From: Haloechinothrix alba | GTDB lineage: Bacteria; Actinomycetota; Actinomycetes; Mycobacteriales; Pseudonocardiaceae | Direction: 5' to 3' | NCBI RefSeq assembly: GCF_900188115.1 | Contig: NZ_FZNW01000003.1 | Span: 124,001 to 188,000 of the forward strand | Length of the DNA stretch: 64,000 bases | In this document: one piece after another, positions 10,293-20,347 of the stretch | Layout: each line of letters begins with the position of its first letter | Numbering within the stretch: position 1 is the first letter of the stretch | Position numbers and translations under genes: made by a program | The notes under the pieces: generated by a model | The model's database searches: none | Told to the model about the DNA's origin: nothing | Seen by the model: the letters and a program-made list of their open reading frames with translations, nothing else

Positions 10293-10865
10293 TCACTCCA
10301 CCTCGACGGGGCGGGCGTCGAGCGTCCCGTCGATCGTCTCGGACATCACCTGGAGAGGTCCCGTGCCCGCGCTGTCGGGAACGGTTAGTGCGATGTAGAC
10401 GCCGCGGTCGACCGCGTACCAGGTGTGCGAGCCCGCACCTTCCACCGGGAGCCATTCCACCCCGTTGACCGCGCGTAACGGCGAGTCAGGCGCGAGCTCT
10501 CCCGGCTGCTCGACCCCGCACCGCAGCACGATCGGATCGTCGAGGCCCCAGGCCGTCGTAGCGGGCGGCGCCGGCTCGGCGAGCTCCCGGCGGTCGGCGG
10601 TATCGTCGCCGTCTCCGTCGATCGGGAGCCGGTCGGGTGTGGCATCCAGCACGCTGCCGCACGCCTGCGTGTCGGCATCGGGGGCCGGAACGCCGGGAAC
10701 GGCGAGTGCGGAGCCGTCCCCGGCGCGCTCGTCCTCGGGTTCCGATCCGTAGACCAGCCCGATCACTGCCGCCGCGGCGGCAAGCGTCAGGGCGAGGGCG
10801 GCTGCCACGACGAGCAGGGCGCGCGGCGGCGTGCTGTCCTCGGAACGGTCCGTGTCGTCTGGCAC
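10293..10865 (-). CDS. DUF3515-family membrane-anchored protein
   Basis: 190 residues with one transmembrane helix near 16-40 (LLVVAAALALTLAAAAAVIGLVYG) and an outside domain with two cysteines (about 68 and 115) that could form a disulfide. The WGLDDPIVLRCGVEQPGEL and NGVEWLPVEG segments are characteristic of the actinobacterial DUF3515 family. Its place between ddl and the Lrp-type gene is conserved in related genomes (Rv2978c-Rv2980 region). No function is established for the family. A cell envelope role is only suggested by the neighbours. Confidence 0.8.
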   Translation of the reverse strand: MPDDTDRSEDSTPPRALLVVAAALALTLAAAAAVIGLVYGSEPEDERAGDGSALAVPGVPAPDADTQACGSVLDATPDRLPIDGDGDDTADRRELAEPAPPATTAWGLDDPIVLRCGVEQPGELAPDSPLRAVNGVEWLPVEGAGSHTWYAVDRGVYIALTVPDSAGTGPLQVMSETIDGTLDARPVEVE

Positions 10866-10884
10866 GGAACCACTACATCACGAC

Positions 10885-11118
10885 CTACAGGTGCACGACC
10901 GGGCAGGTCAGGGTACGGGTGATGCCACCGACGTTCTGGATGCGCGCCACCACCAGCTGGCCCATCTCGTCGACCGACTCGGCCTCGGCACGCACGATGA
11001 CGTCATACGGCCCCGTGACATCTTCCGAGCTGATGACACCGGGGATCGTGGCTACCTCCGCGGCGACTGATGCTGCTTTACCGACCTCGGTCTGGATGAG
11101 GATGTATGCGTTGACCAC
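10885..11118 (-). CDS. Stand-alone Lrp/AsnC ligand-binding (RAM) domain protein
   Basis: 77 residues from GTG 11118. It contains only the alpha/beta ligand-binding domain of Lrp/AsnC regulators (VNAYILIQTEVGKA, GPYDVIVRAEAES, IQNVGGITRTLTCPVV) and no helix-turn-helix. Such small proteins form ring oligomers and may bind amino acids or pair with full-length Lrp proteins. GTG 11118 was chosen over GTG 11151 because GAAGGGA stands 7 nt before it. Its partner or ligand cannot be read from the sequence. It follows the same order as in other actinobacteria, between thiL and the DUF3515 gene. Confidence 0.82.
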   Translation of the reverse strand: MVNAYILIQTEVGKAASVAAEVATIPGVISSEDVTGPYDVIVRAEAESVDEMGQLVVARIQNVGGITRTLTCPVVHL

Positions 11119-11151
11119 GGCGCGTCCCTTCGTCGGATCGGGTTGGTTCAC

Positions 11152-11610
11152 GGTAGGAACGACCCCGGAGGGTTATTCACCATCCAACAGACGCGGGCCG
11201 CCCGCAAGTGCGGCTCGCCGCTGCTGGCTACGGGTACACCGAGGACGTTACTCATATGCTGGGCTACACATCGTGCGCAGGTCACCTGGTAGCGCTGCGC
11301 GCCCGCGGTCGGCGGCCGCCTGCTGCCCGTCGCGGCCCCCTGTCCACCACCGTGTGAACAGCCCTTCGCGGCCGCCTGCTCGGCGTGCGACGGGTGGGCG
11401 ATCCGACGGCAGGGCAACGTCGCGGCCCGGCGCCGTCGTGGCCGGAGCCACCGCAGTCCCCGCCCGGCGGCACGGGACCGGGAGGGGAGACGGCGCGTCG
11501 GACCGTGCGGGCCGGGCGGGGAGACTGGGGTAGTGCGACCGTGGTCATCGCGGGAGCGTCCGTCGCCGGTGACGGAGCACGGGGAGTCGAAACGGACAGG
11601 TGGGTGAGCT
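11152..11610. other. Gene-free region upstream of thiL
   Basis: About 460 nt of divergent spacer with no convincing reading frame or tRNA. GGCCGCCTGCT occurs twice (near 11325 and 11371) in the middle of the stretch. Promoters for the flanking divergent genes must lie here, but I cannot place -10/-35 boxes with confidence. Confidence 0.5.
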
Positions 11611-12600
11611 GTGCAGAAGCCGAGCAAGGACACAGGATCCGGAGATCGCACCGTGGCGAGTCTCGGGGAGTTCGGCACGATCGATGCGGTCACCAGCGGA
11701 CGGAGCCAGCCGGAGTCGACCGTGGTCGGGCCGGGTGACGACGCGGCGGTCGTCACCGCGCCGGACGGCAGGGTGGTAGCGACCACGGACGTGATGGTGC
11801 AGGGAGTGCACTTCCGGCTCGACTGGTCGCAGCCGGAACACGTCGGGAGGAAGTCGGTCGCCGTCAACCTCGCCGATGTCGTCGCGATGGGTGCGCGCCC
11901 GTCGTCGGTGCTCGTGGGGTTGGCCTGTCCCGGCACGACCGATATCAGCACGGTTACCGAGCTCGCCGACGGGATGTGGGCCGAGGCGGCACGCGCCGGT
12001 ATCGGCCTCGCAGGTGGCGACATGGTGTCCGCGGACCAGGTCGTGATCAGCGTGACAGCACTGGGTGACCTGCAGGGCCGCGCACCGGTGCTGCGCTCGG
12101 GCGCTCGCGAGGGCGACGTCCTGGCGATGTGCGGCAGGCTCGGCTGGGCCGCGGGCGGGCTGGCCGTGCTCGGTCGCGGCTTCCGTTCCCCTGTCGGTGT
12201 GGTCAACGCGCACCGGTACCCCGAGCCTCCCTACACCGAGGGGGCCGCCGCCGCAGAGGCAGGCGCCACCTCGATGATCGACGTCTCGGACGGGCTGCTC
12301 GCGGACGTCGAGCATCTCGCGACGTCCTCCGGCGTCGGGTTCGACATCCTCACGCAGAACCTGCGCGTCGACGACAGGCTGGCCGAGGTCGCCTCGGCGC
12401 TCGGCGCCGACCCGTTGCACTGGGTCCTGACCGGTGGCGAGGATCACGCGCTCGTCGCGACGTTCCCCGGGGAGGGCAGCGTGCCGCAGGGCTGGACGCG
12501 CATCGGGTCGGTCGTGCCGGCCGGATCCGGCTCGACCCCGGTGACCGTAGACGGCAGTCCCTACACCGGTGGTGACGGCGGCTGGCAGCACTGGCGCTAA
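11611..12600 (+). CDS. thiL: Thiamine-monophosphate kinase
   Basis: ATP-dependent phosphorylation of thiamine monophosphate to the coenzyme thiamine diphosphate. 329 residues of the AIR synthase-like fold. Key segments are VVGPGDDAAVV, TTDVMVQGVHF, AVNLADVVAMGARP, GLAGGDMVSADQ and DVSDGLLADVEHL, all metal/nucleotide-binding signatures of ThiL. The GTG start is preceded by GGTGGG. A later GTG (11653) would also leave the domain intact. It is followed after 9 nt by a GNAT gene and probably shares its message. Confidence 0.94.
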   Translation: MQKPSKDTGSGDRTVASLGEFGTIDAVTSGRSQPESTVVGPGDDAAVVTAPDGRVVATTDVMVQGVHFRLDWSQPEHVGRKSVAVNLADVVAMGARPSSVLVGLACPGTTDISTVTELADGMWAEAARAGIGLAGGDMVSADQVVISVTALGDLQGRAPVLRSGAREGDVLAMCGRLGWAAGGLAVLGRGFRSPVGVVNAHRYPEPPYTEGAAAAEAGATSMIDVSDGLLADVEHLATSSGVGFDILTQNLRVDDRLAEVASALGADPLHWVLTGGEDHALVATFPGEGSVPQGWTRIGSVVPAGSGSTPVTVDGSPYTGGDGGWQHWR

Positions 12601-12609
12601 TCTCAGCCC

Positions 12610-13116
12610 ATGCAGCTGCGCCTGGAGCCCCGGAGCCTCACGCACCCGGACGCCGAGAAGCTGATCTCGGAGATCCAGCAGGAGTACCTCGCCCGGTACG
12701 GGCAGGCCGATCACACGCCGGTGAGCGCTGAGCAGTTCAGTCCGCCGCGCGGCCGGTTCCTCGTGGGATATCTCGGCAACGACCCGGTGGCGTGCGGCGG
12801 GTGGCGCTCCGGCGAGGAGCTCGGAGGCGAGCTGCGCGACACGGACGCGGAGATGAAGCGGCTCTACGTGGCCGCGGGCGCGCGGGGACGGGGTTTCGCG
12901 CGGACGATCGTGCGGGTCCTGGAACGCACCGCGCGTGAGGCAGGCAAGCACAGGATGGTGCTCGAGACAGGGACCGAACAGCCGGAGGCGGTGGAGCTGT
13001 ACACCTCGGTCGGCTACGCCGGTATCCCCACGTACGGGGTGCACAAGTGGGATCCGGCCAGCGTCTGCCTCGCGAAGCCGCTGCTGGATACCGCACGCGA
13101 TACCGACACGCGATAA
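12610..13116 (+). CDS. GNAT-family N-acetyltransferase
   Basis: 168 residues with one GNAT domain. Acetyl-CoA binding is shown by MKRLYVAAGARGRGFARTIV (the RGxGxA loop). A helix follows, then the LETGTEQPEAVELYTSVGY segment typical of the C-terminal half. The substrate is unknown. It lies directly between thiL and murE, at the junction where the division cluster begins, and could be co-transcribed with either. Confidence 0.82.
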   Translation: MQLRLEPRSLTHPDAEKLISEIQQEYLARYGQADHTPVSAEQFSPPRGRFLVGYLGNDPVACGGWRSGEELGGELRDTDAEMKRLYVAAGARGRGFARTIVRVLERTAREAGKHRMVLETGTEQPEAVELYTSVGYAGIPTYGVHKWDPASVCLAKPLLDTARDTDTR

Positions 13117-13164
13117 CCATCCCGGGCTGCAGGGCGCGGACGACGCGCCGGTAACCTTCGGCTC

Positions 13165-14781
13165 GTGTCCGTCGACGAAGCTGGTGCGCCGAGACGAGGT
13201 CGGGGCGACGAACCGGGAAACGCGAGCGGGGACGGTCCAGGCCGCTCGGGACCGGTGCCTGTCCGCCCGAGCCACACCGAACCCGTGCCGCTGACGACGC
13301 TTGTCGCGCGGGCCGATGGGCGGCTGATCCCGGACAGCGGGGGCACGGAGACCGCCGTCACGGGCGCGACGCTGCGTGCCCATCAGGTGCGGCCGGGAGA
13401 TCTGTACGCTGCGCTGCCCGGCGCCCACGCGCACGGGGCCGACTTCGCGGCGGAGGCGATCGCCGCGGGCGCCGCGGCGATCCTCACCGACCAGGACGGC
13501 GCCGACCGGGAAACGGTGCGCGACTGTGACCTTCCTGTCGTGCTGCACGACGACCCGCGCGCCGTGCTCGGTGACATGGCCGCCTGGATCTACGGTGAGC
13601 CGTCCCTGCAGCTGTCGGTGCTGGGTATCACGGGTACGTCGGGCAAGACCACGAGCGTGTACCTCGTGGAGTCGGGACTGCGGGCAGCCGGGCTGCGCAC
13701 GGGCCTGATCGGGACCGTGGAGACCCGGGTCGCCGGCGAGCGCCTCACCAGCGCTTTCACCACGCCCGAGGCGCCGGACCTGCAAGCCCTGTTCGGCGTG
13801 ATGCTCGAGCACGGGGTCACCCATGTCCCGATGGAGGTCTCCAGCCACGCGCTCTCGCTCGGCCGGGTGAGAGGTACGCGGTTCACGGTGGGTGCGTTCA
13901 CCAACCTCTCGCAGGACCATCTGGACTTCCACCGGGACATGGAGGAGTACTTCGACGCCAAGGCCATCCTGTTCGACGGCCGTGCGACAACGGAGATCGT
14001 CGTCGTCGACAGCGCGTGGGGGCAGGCACTCGTCCGTCCCCATACGATCACCGTCGGGGTCGACCCGGCCACGGGCGCGGCGTGGACCGCGGAGCTGCGG
14101 GCCACGAGCAGCACGGGTGCGCAGTCCGTCGTGCTGTACGGACCGGCAGGGCAACGGATCAGCACGACGCTGAACCTGCCCGGCGAGTTCAACGTGACCA
14201 ACGCGCTGCTCGCGGCCGCCGTGCTGGACTCCGTCGGGGTCGCACAGGAACACATCGCCACCGGGCTCGCCGAGGCACAGGTTCCCGGCCGGATGGAACG
14301 GGTGGACGAGGGGCAGGACTTCACGGCGGTCGTCGACTACGCGCACAAGCCGGCAGCCGTGGCGCTGTCCCTCGACGCGTTGCGCGCGCAGACGCCGGGG
14401 CGCGTCATCACGGTTCTCGGCTGCGGAGGCGACCGAGACGTCACGAAACGCCCGATGATGGGGGAGTCGGCCGTTCGTCGCAGCGACGTCCTGATCGTCA
14501 CCGACGACAACCCGCGCAGCGAGGACGCAGCGGCGATCCGGTCGGCGATGCTCACCGGCGCACGGATGGTCGGACCGTCACAGGGCGGTGAGGTGGTCGA
14601 GATCGGTGACCGCCGCGAGGCGATCGGCCACGCCGTCGCGATCGCCTCGCCGGGAGACGTCGTGTTCGTCGCCGGCAAGGGACACGAGTCGGGGCAGGAG
14701 GTCGGCGGCGTCGTGCATCCGTTCTCCGATCGAGAGGAGCTCGCGGCCGCCCTGCGCAGACGAATCGAGGGGCACGAGTGA
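13165..14781 (+). CDS. murE: UDP-MurNAc-L-Ala-D-Glu:meso-diaminopimelate ligase
   Basis: Adds the third stem-peptide residue. 538 residues, with about 40 extra N-terminal residues of low complexity, so a later start is possible. ATP loop GITGTSGKTTSV is near 154-165. The DDNPR motif near 446-450 marks specificity for meso-diaminopimelate rather than lysine, which fits an actinomycete wall. The stop overlaps the murF GTG by 4 nt. Upstream, the mraZ-rsmH-ftsL-ftsI genes usually found in front of murE are absent. Confidence 0.97.
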   Translation: MSVDEAGAPRRGRGDEPGNASGDGPGRSGPVPVRPSHTEPVPLTTLVARADGRLIPDSGGTETAVTGATLRAHQVRPGDLYAALPGAHAHGADFAAEAIAAGAAAILTDQDGADRETVRDCDLPVVLHDDPRAVLGDMAAWIYGEPSLQLSVLGITGTSGKTTSVYLVESGLRAAGLRTGLIGTVETRVAGERLTSAFTTPEAPDLQALFGVMLEHGVTHVPMEVSSHALSLGRVRGTRFTVGAFTNLSQDHLDFHRDMEEYFDAKAILFDGRATTEIVVVDSAWGQALVRPHTITVGVDPATGAAWTAELRATSSTGAQSVVLYGPAGQRISTTLNLPGEFNVTNALLAAAVLDSVGVAQEHIATGLAEAQVPGRMERVDEGQDFTAVVDYAHKPAAVALSLDALRAQTPGRVITVLGCGGDRDVTKRPMMGESAVRRSDVLIVTDDNPRSEDAAAIRSAMLTGARMVGPSQGGEVVEIGDRREAIGHAVAIASPGDVVFVAGKGHESGQEVGGVVHPFSDREELAAALRRRIEGHE

Positions 14782-16292
14782 TCACACTGACGCTTGCGGA
14801 GATCGCCGAGATCACCGGTGGCAGGTTGCATCGCAGCGATGGCAGCGAGCCGGTGACCGGGCCGGTCGAGTTCGACTCCAGGAAGATCGCGGCGGGAGGG
14901 TTGTTCGTCGCGCTGCCCGGTGAGCGCGTCGACGGGCACACCTTCGCCTCGGCGGCGGTCGCGGCAGGTGCGACCGGGGTGTTGGCCGCGCGCGAGGTGG
15001 ATGCGCCCGCGGTCGTCGTGCCGCCGGCCCCGGAAGCGGCCGCCGGCAGCAGGTCGGTCGCGCTGGCAGGCGACACGGACGGTTCCGGCGCAGCGGTCCT
15101 CACGGCACTCGGCAAGCTCGCCAGGTACGCCGTGCTCCGGCTGTCCGCGGGCACGCTCACCGTCGTCGGAATCACCGGCTCCTCGGGAAAGACATCCACC
15201 AAGGACGTCATCGCGCAGCTGCTCGAACCGCTCGGGCCGACCATCGCCCCACCGGGGTCGTTCAACAACGAGCTCGGGCACCCGTGGACGGTGCTGCGGG
15301 CCGACGAGGCCACACGGCATCTCGTCCTGGAGCTGTCCGCGCGAGGGGTGGGACATATCGCGGAGCTGGCCGCGCTCGCCCCGCCGCGGATCGGCGTTGT
15401 GCTGAACGTCGGCAGTGCCCACGTCGGCGAGTTCGGGTCCCGTGAGGGCATCGCGGCGACCAAGGGCGAGCTCGTGGAGGCCTTGCCCGCCGCAGCCGAC
15501 GGTGGGGTAGCCGTACTCAACGCCGACGACCCGCTCGTCGCGGCGATGAGCGAACGGACAGCGGCCAGGGTGGTCACGGTGGGCACCTCGGCGGGCGCCG
15601 AGATACGTGCCGAGCAGGTCCGGCTCGACGAGCATGCCCGCCCGCGCTTCGACCTCGTCACACCACAGGGCAGGGCGGCAGTCTCCCTGCCCCTGCACGG
15701 CGAGCACTACGTCGCCAACGCCCTCGCGGCCGCGGCGACCGCGCTCGAGCTGGGTAGCGACGTCGACGAGGTGGCACAGCGGCTGTCGACCGTGCGGCGA
15801 CGGTCCGACCGCAGGATGCAGGTCGACACGCGGGCGGACGGCCTCACCGTGATCAACGACTCGTACAACGCCAACCCGGAGTCGGTACGCGCGGCGCTGA
15901 AGACACTCGCGTCGATGAGCGCAGCGCGCCGGTCCTCGGGTGGGCGTTCCTGGGCGGTCCTCGGCGCGATGGCCGAGCTCGGCGAGGACAGTGTCGCCGC
16001 GCACGACGAGATCGGCAGGCTCGCCGTGCGGTTGAACATCGACAGGCTCGTCGTTGTCGGGGACCAGGCGGCCGCGATGCACCAGGGAGCCTGCCACGAA
16101 GGTTCCTGGGGACGGGAGTCGATCCTCGTTCCCGACGCCGACTCCGCGACCGAGCTGCTCCGCGACGAGTTGACAGGAGATGACGTGATCCTTGTAAAGG
16201 CCTCCAAGGTAGCCGAGCTGTGGCGCGTCGCCGACGCGCTGCTGAGCTCCCCGCACGAGGTGTCGGTGCCGCGGGACGGTGGTAACGCGTGA
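14778..16292 (+). CDS. murF: UDP-MurNAc-tripeptide:D-Ala-D-Ala ligase
   Basis: 504 residues. It attaches D-Ala-D-Ala (made by Ddl) to the UDP-MurNAc-tripeptide in the cytoplasm. Mur-ligase domains in order: N-terminal UDP-binding part with [23 protein letters not shown], the ATP loop [13 protein letters not shown] near 131-142, and a C-terminal domain with [14 protein letters not shown]. The GTG start overlaps the murE stop and the stop overlaps the mraY GTG, so the three genes are tightly coupled. Confidence 0.96.
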   Translation: MITLTLAEIAEITGGRLHRSDGSEPVTGPVEFDSRKIAAGGLFVALPGERVDGHTFASAAVAAGATGVLAAREVDAPAVVVPPAPEAAAGSRSVALAGDTDGSGAAVLTALGKLARYAVLRLSAGTLTVVGITGSSGKTSTKDVIAQLLEPLGPTIAPPGSFNNELGHPWTVLRADEATRHLVLELSARGVGHIAELAALAPPRIGVVLNVGSAHVGEFGSREGIAATKGELVEALPAAADGGVAVLNADDPLVAAMSERTAARVVTVGTSAGAEIRAEQVRLDEHARPRFDLVTPQGRAAVSLPLHGEHYVANALAAAATALELGSDVDEVAQRLSTVRRRSDRRMQVDTRADGLTVINDSYNANPESVRAALKTLASMSAARRSSGGRSWAVLGAMAELGEDSVAAHDEIGRLAVRLNIDRLVVVGDQAAAMHQGACHEGSWGRESILVPDADSATELLRDELTGDDVILVKASKVAELWRVADALLSSPHEVSVPRDGGNA

Positions 16293-17374
16293 TCAGCATC
16301 CTGATCGCAGCCTCGGTGGGCCTGCTCGTCTCGATCATGTTCACCCCGTACCTGATCAGGGCGTTCTCCAAGCAGGGATTCGGTCAGGAGATCAGGGAGG
16401 AAGGCCCGGAAGGCCACCAGTCGAAGCGCGGGACGCCCACGATGGGTGGGGTCTCGATCATCGTGGCGACGGTGGTGGGCTACGGCGTGGCACACCTGCT
16501 CCGGTGGGCCGCCTCCGCCGACGGCGGTGGCCCATCAGCCTCTGGCATGCTCGTGCTGCTTCTGGCCAGCGGCCTGGGACTGGTCGGTTTCCTCGACGAC
16601 TTCATCAAGGTACGCAGGCAGCGCAACCTCGGGCTGAACAAGACGTCGAAGCTGGTCGGCCAGCTGGTTGTGGCGGTGGCCTTCGCGATCCTGGCGATCC
16701 AGTTCGCCGACCAGCGCGGGCTGTCCCCCGCGTCGACCAACCTGTCCTACGTGCGTGACCTCGCGGTGATCGCGTTCCCGATCCCGGTGTTCGTCCTCTT
16801 CTGCTACCTGCTGATCGCCGCATGGTCGAACGCGGTGAACTTCACGGACGGGCTCGACGGGCTCGCCGGTGGTGCGGCGTCGATGGTGCTCGGTACCTAC
16901 GTGGTGATCTCGTTCTGGCAGGCACGCCTGGCCTGCGCGGAGACCCCGCAGCCTGCGTGCTACGACGTGCGTGACCCCCTCGACCTCGCCGTGGTCGCTG
17001 CCGCGGCGACCGGAGCGTGTATCGGCTTCCTGTGGTGGAACGCCGCACCGGCGAAGATCTTCATGGGCGACACCGGGTCCCTCTCGCTGGGTGGTCTGAT
17101 CGCCGGCCTGTCGGTGACCACGCGGACCGAGCTGCTCGCGATCGTGATCGGCGGGCTGTTCGTGGTCGAGATGGTGTCGGTTGTCGTGCAGATCGCGGTC
17201 TTTCGCAGCACGCGACGGCGGCTGTTCCGGATGGCGCCGTTCCACCACCACTTCGAGCTCGCAGGCTGGGCGGAGACGACCGTGATCATCCGGTTCTGGT
17301 TGCTGGCCGCGATCTGCTGCATGTTCGGGCTCGGCCTGTTCTACAGCGAGCAGCTCGCTGCCGTGGGTGGGTGA
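16289..17374 (+). CDS. mraY: Phospho-MurNAc-pentapeptide translocase
   Basis: Integral membrane enzyme that moves phospho-MurNAc-pentapeptide onto undecaprenyl phosphate to give lipid I. 361 residues with about ten hydrophobic helices. Diagnostic motifs are GFLDDFIKV (metal-binding Asp pair), [15 protein letters not shown] near residue 183, [13 protein letters not shown] and [13 protein letters not shown] 16289 overlaps the murF stop by 4 nt, and the murD start overlaps the mraY stop. The enzyme is the target of nucleoside antibiotics in related bacteria. Confidence 0.97.
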   Translation: MISILIAASVGLLVSIMFTPYLIRAFSKQGFGQEIREEGPEGHQSKRGTPTMGGVSIIVATVVGYGVAHLLRWAASADGGGPSASGMLVLLLASGLGLVGFLDDFIKVRRQRNLGLNKTSKLVGQLVVAVAFAILAIQFADQRGLSPASTNLSYVRDLAVIAFPIPVFVLFCYLLIAAWSNAVNFTDGLDGLAGGAASMVLGTYVVISFWQARLACAETPQPACYDVRDPLDLAVVAAAATGACIGFLWWNAAPAKIFMGDTGSLSLGGLIAGLSVTTRTELLAIVIGGLFVVEMVSVVVQIAVFRSTRRRLFRMAPFHHHFELAGWAETTVIIRFWLLAAICCMFGLGLFYSEQLAAVGG

Positions 17375-18806
17375 GCTCGTGGACAGCTGGACGGGTCGTC
17401 GGGTCCTGGTGGCCGGGGCGGGAGTGACCGGGCTGTCGGTGGCGCGCGCGCTCGTGGAGTCCGGTGCGCTTGTCACGGTGACCGACGAGAACGAGGAGCG
17501 GCTGGCCTCGGTGGCGGGCACCGGTGCCGAGTGCCTCCCGCGACTGGCTTCGCCCGCCGAGGGGACGGACCTCGTGGTGACCAGCCCGGGCTGGCGGCCG
17601 TCGAGCCCGTTGCTGCGGGCGGCTCGCGATGCCGGGATCGACGTGATAGGCGACGTCGAGCTGGCCTGGCGCCTCGGGCGCACGGCCGAGCAGCCCCCGA
17701 CATGGCTGGTCGTGACCGGGACCAACGGCAAGTCCACAACGGTGAGCATGCTCGCCGAGATGCTTCGCGCTGCGGGGCTGCAAGCCGTGGCCTGCGGCAA
17801 TGTCGGTTTCGCTGTCACAGACGCCGTGCGGGCGGGCTACCCGGTCCTTGCCGTCGAGCTGTCCAGCTTCCAGCTGCATTGGAGTCGAAGCCTCGCACCG
17901 TACGCCTCCGTCGTGCTCAACGTGGCCGAGGACCATCTCGACTGGCACGGGTCCTTCGACGACTACGCAGCGGCGAAGGGGCGGATTCACGAGCGGACCA
18001 CGATCGCCGTCCACAACGCCGATGACCCGGTCTCCCGGAGGCTGGCCGGGGAGTACGCACCCGCGGGCGCCGGTCGGGTCGGGTTCACCGGAGCCGTGCC
18101 GCGGGCGGGAGAGCTCGGGGTCGACGAGGAGATGCTCGTCGACCGCGCGTTCGACGACACAGGGCTCGCTCACCCGGTGCCCGGGAGTGGCTCCGGGGGA
18201 GGTGCCCCTGCCGGGGGTGAGCTGTGCGCGGTGTCCGAGGTGATGCCGCCGGGGCCGCACAACGTACTCAACGCGCTCGCCGCGGCGGCACTGGCACGCT
18301 CGTACGGCGTCGGCCGCGGGGCGGTCCGCGCGGGGCTGCTGGCCTTCCAGCCAGGTGATCACCGGTCCGTGCAGGTCGCGGAGATCGGCGGGGTGCGCTT
18401 CGTCAACGACTCCAAGGCGACGAACCCGCACGCGGCCGCCGGGTCGTTGCCTGCCTACGAGCATGTCGTGTGGATCGCGGGCGGGCAGCTCAAGGGGGCC
18501 TCTGTGGCCACGGTCGATGCCCTTGTCGCCTCGAACGCCCACCGGCTGCGTGGCGCGGTCCTGATCGGGGCGGACGCCGAGGTCATCGCCGAAGCACTCG
18601 CGCGACACGCGCCGGATGTTCCCGTGAATCGCTGCCGTTCGGGTGACGATGGAACCATGAACGCGGCAGTGCGTGCGGCAAGCTCGATGGCTCGGCCAGG
18701 TGACGTCGTGCTGCTGGCTCCCGCCGCCGCATCACTGGACATGTTCCACAGCTACGCACACCGCGGTGAGGCGTTCGCTGAGGCGGTACGTGCGCTGGGC
18801 GGGTAA
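17367..18806 (+). CDS. murD: UDP-MurNAc-L-Ala:D-glutamate ligase
   Basis: Adds D-Glu to UDP-MurNAc-L-Ala. 479 residues in the three Mur-ligase domains: Rossmann-like start [20 protein letters not shown] loop [13 protein letters not shown] near 115-127, and C-terminal [18 protein letters not shown] 17367 lies inside the end of mraY; GTG 17379 is an equally possible start that loses four residues. It lies in the middle of the coupled murE-to-ftsW run. Confidence 0.96.
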   Translation: MGELVDSWTGRRVLVAGAGVTGLSVARALVESGALVTVTDENEERLASVAGTGAECLPRLASPAEGTDLVVTSPGWRPSSPLLRAARDAGIDVIGDVELAWRLGRTAEQPPTWLVVTGTNGKSTTVSMLAEMLRAAGLQAVACGNVGFAVTDAVRAGYPVLAVELSSFQLHWSRSLAPYASVVLNVAEDHLDWHGSFDDYAAAKGRIHERTTIAVHNADDPVSRRLAGEYAPAGAGRVGFTGAVPRAGELGVDEEMLVDRAFDDTGLAHPVPGSGSGGGAPAGGELCAVSEVMPPGPHNVLNALAAAALARSYGVGRGAVRAGLLAFQPGDHRSVQVAEIGGVRFVNDSKATNPHAAAGSLPAYEHVVWIAGGQLKGASVATVDALVASNAHRLRGAVLIGADAEVIAEALARHAPDVPVNRCRSGDDGTMNAAVRAASSMARPGDVVLLAPAAASLDMFHSYAHRGEAFAEAVRALGG

Positions 18807-18811
18807 GGCCA

Positions 18812-20266
18812 GTGGCCGCGGAGAGACGAAACGCGCAGGGGAAGACGGTGCGGAACCGGAGGTCCCGCGGGCCGGTCGCGACGCGACTGGTGGCCGTGCG
18901 CACCGTGCTGACGGCATGGTTGTCCCGGCCGCTTGCGTCGTTCCACCTGGTGCTAGCGCTCAGTGGGCTGCTCACCGTGATCGGCATCGTGATGGTGCTG
19001 TCCGCCTCCTCACCGACATCGGGGGCAGGCGGCCACGTCTACGAGCTGTTCGGCAGGCACGTGATGTACGTGGGCGTTGGCGCGGTCGTGTTCTGGGTCG
19101 GCCTGCGGGTACGGCTACGCCTGATCCGGCAGATGGCTCCTGTCCTGCTGCTGCTCAGCGTCGGCATGCTCGCGCTCGTGCTGAGCCCGATGGGCACGGT
19201 CGCGTTCGGCGCACAGCGCTCGTTCGCGTTCGGCCCGGTGTCCGTGCAGCCGGTGGAGATCGCCAAGCTGGCTCTGGCGTTGTGGGGTGCGCACATCCTG
19301 GTCAGCAAGTCCACCCTGCTGCACCAGTGGCGGCATCTGCTCGTCCCCCTCGTGCCGGTGGCACTGGTGATGTTCGCTCTGGTGATCGCCCAACCCGACC
19401 TGGGAAGCACGGTCAGCCTCGGTGTCGTCCTGCTGGCGTTGCTCTGGTTCGCGGGCGCGCCGAAGCGGCTGTTCGCGATCGTGGCAGGCGCGGCTGTGCT
19501 CGGCGTGGCCGTACTCGCAGTGGTGGCGCCGTACCGGCTCGCCAGGGTGATGAGCTTCCTGAACCCGGACGCGGACCCGCAGGGTACCGGGTGGCAGGCG
19601 ACGCAGGCGATGTTCGCGCTGGCGGACGGCGGACTGTTCGGCGCGGGGCTCGGGCAGGGTGCCTCGAAGTGGCAGTACCTGCCGAACGTGCATCACGACT
19701 TCATCTTCGCGCTCATCGGTGAGGAGCTCGGGCTCATCGGTGCCGCTGTGGTCATCGGGTTGTACGCTGCGGTGGCGATCGTCGGCCTGCGGGTGGCGGC
19801 ACGCAACCTCGACCCGTGGATCCGTATCGTCGCGGGAACCCTGACGGTCTGGATCGTCGGGCAGGCCGGGATCAACATCGGCTACGTCGTGGGGCTGCTG
19901 CCCATCACGGGAATCCCGCTACCGATGATCTCCTACGGCGGTACCTCCCTCGTCGCCACGATGTTCGTGTTCGGTGTGCTCGCCAACTGTGCCCGCCACG
20001 AACCCGAGGCAGTGGCCGCGCTGCGCAACCAGGGACCGGGCAAGTTCGGTAGGCTGCTGCGGCTGCCCGCTCCCGAGCCGTACCGCCCGCAGTCGCGACG
20101 GAAGGCGACGAGCCGCGCGGGTGGCCAGCGGGGCGGTCAGCGGGGTGGGGGCCCGGCGAAGAAGGCTCCCACCACTGCGCAGCGGCGCCGTGGCCCCGGG
20201 AGCCATACGGGCAGGCAGGCCAGGAGCGCGCCGTACTCGCGGTCGGGCAGGCGGGGACGCCCCTGA
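18812..20266 (+). CDS. ftsW: Septal peptidoglycan polymerase FtsW (SEDS family)
   Basis: 484 residues. A basic cytoplasmic N-terminus is followed by about ten membrane helices (55-410) and a long tail of Arg, Gly and Lys. SEDS signatures are present: QPVEIAKLALALWGAHIL, IAQPDLGSTVSL, NVHHDFIFALIGEELGLIG and ITGIPLPMISYGGTS. It polymerises lipid II at the septum together with a class B PBP. That partner (ftsI) is not in this cluster. The basic Gly-rich tail may contact other divisome proteins, as seen in mycobacteria, but this is an inference. Confidence 0.95.
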   Translation: MAAERRNAQGKTVRNRRSRGPVATRLVAVRTVLTAWLSRPLASFHLVLALSGLLTVIGIVMVLSASSPTSGAGGHVYELFGRHVMYVGVGAVVFWVGLRVRLRLIRQMAPVLLLLSVGMLALVLSPMGTVAFGAQRSFAFGPVSVQPVEIAKLALALWGAHILVSKSTLLHQWRHLLVPLVPVALVMFALVIAQPDLGSTVSLGVVLLALLWFAGAPKRLFAIVAGAAVLGVAVLAVVAPYRLARVMSFLNPDADPQGTGWQATQAMFALADGGLFGAGLGQGASKWQYLPNVHHDFIFALIGEELGLIGAAVVIGLYAAVAIVGLRVAARNLDPWIRIVAGTLTVWIVGQAGINIGYVVGLLPITGIPLPMISYGGTSLVATMFVFGVLANCARHEPEAVAALRNQGPGKFGRLLRLPAPEPYRPQSRRKATSRAGGQRGGQRGGGPAKKAPTTAQRRRGPGSHTGRQARSAPYSRSGRRGRP

Positions 20267-20347
20267 CGGAGGCGGGTGTGCCGGGTGGAACGCGCGGGCC
20301 CGGGGCATGATGGCACGGCAACGACGACGAGGACGTGGAGGACGGAC

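Noticed and set aside
11165-11185. TTATTCACC resembles a DnaA box
   Set aside because: A single near match; no cluster of boxes, no dnaA or dnaN nearby and no AT-rich unwinding region, so an origin is not supported.
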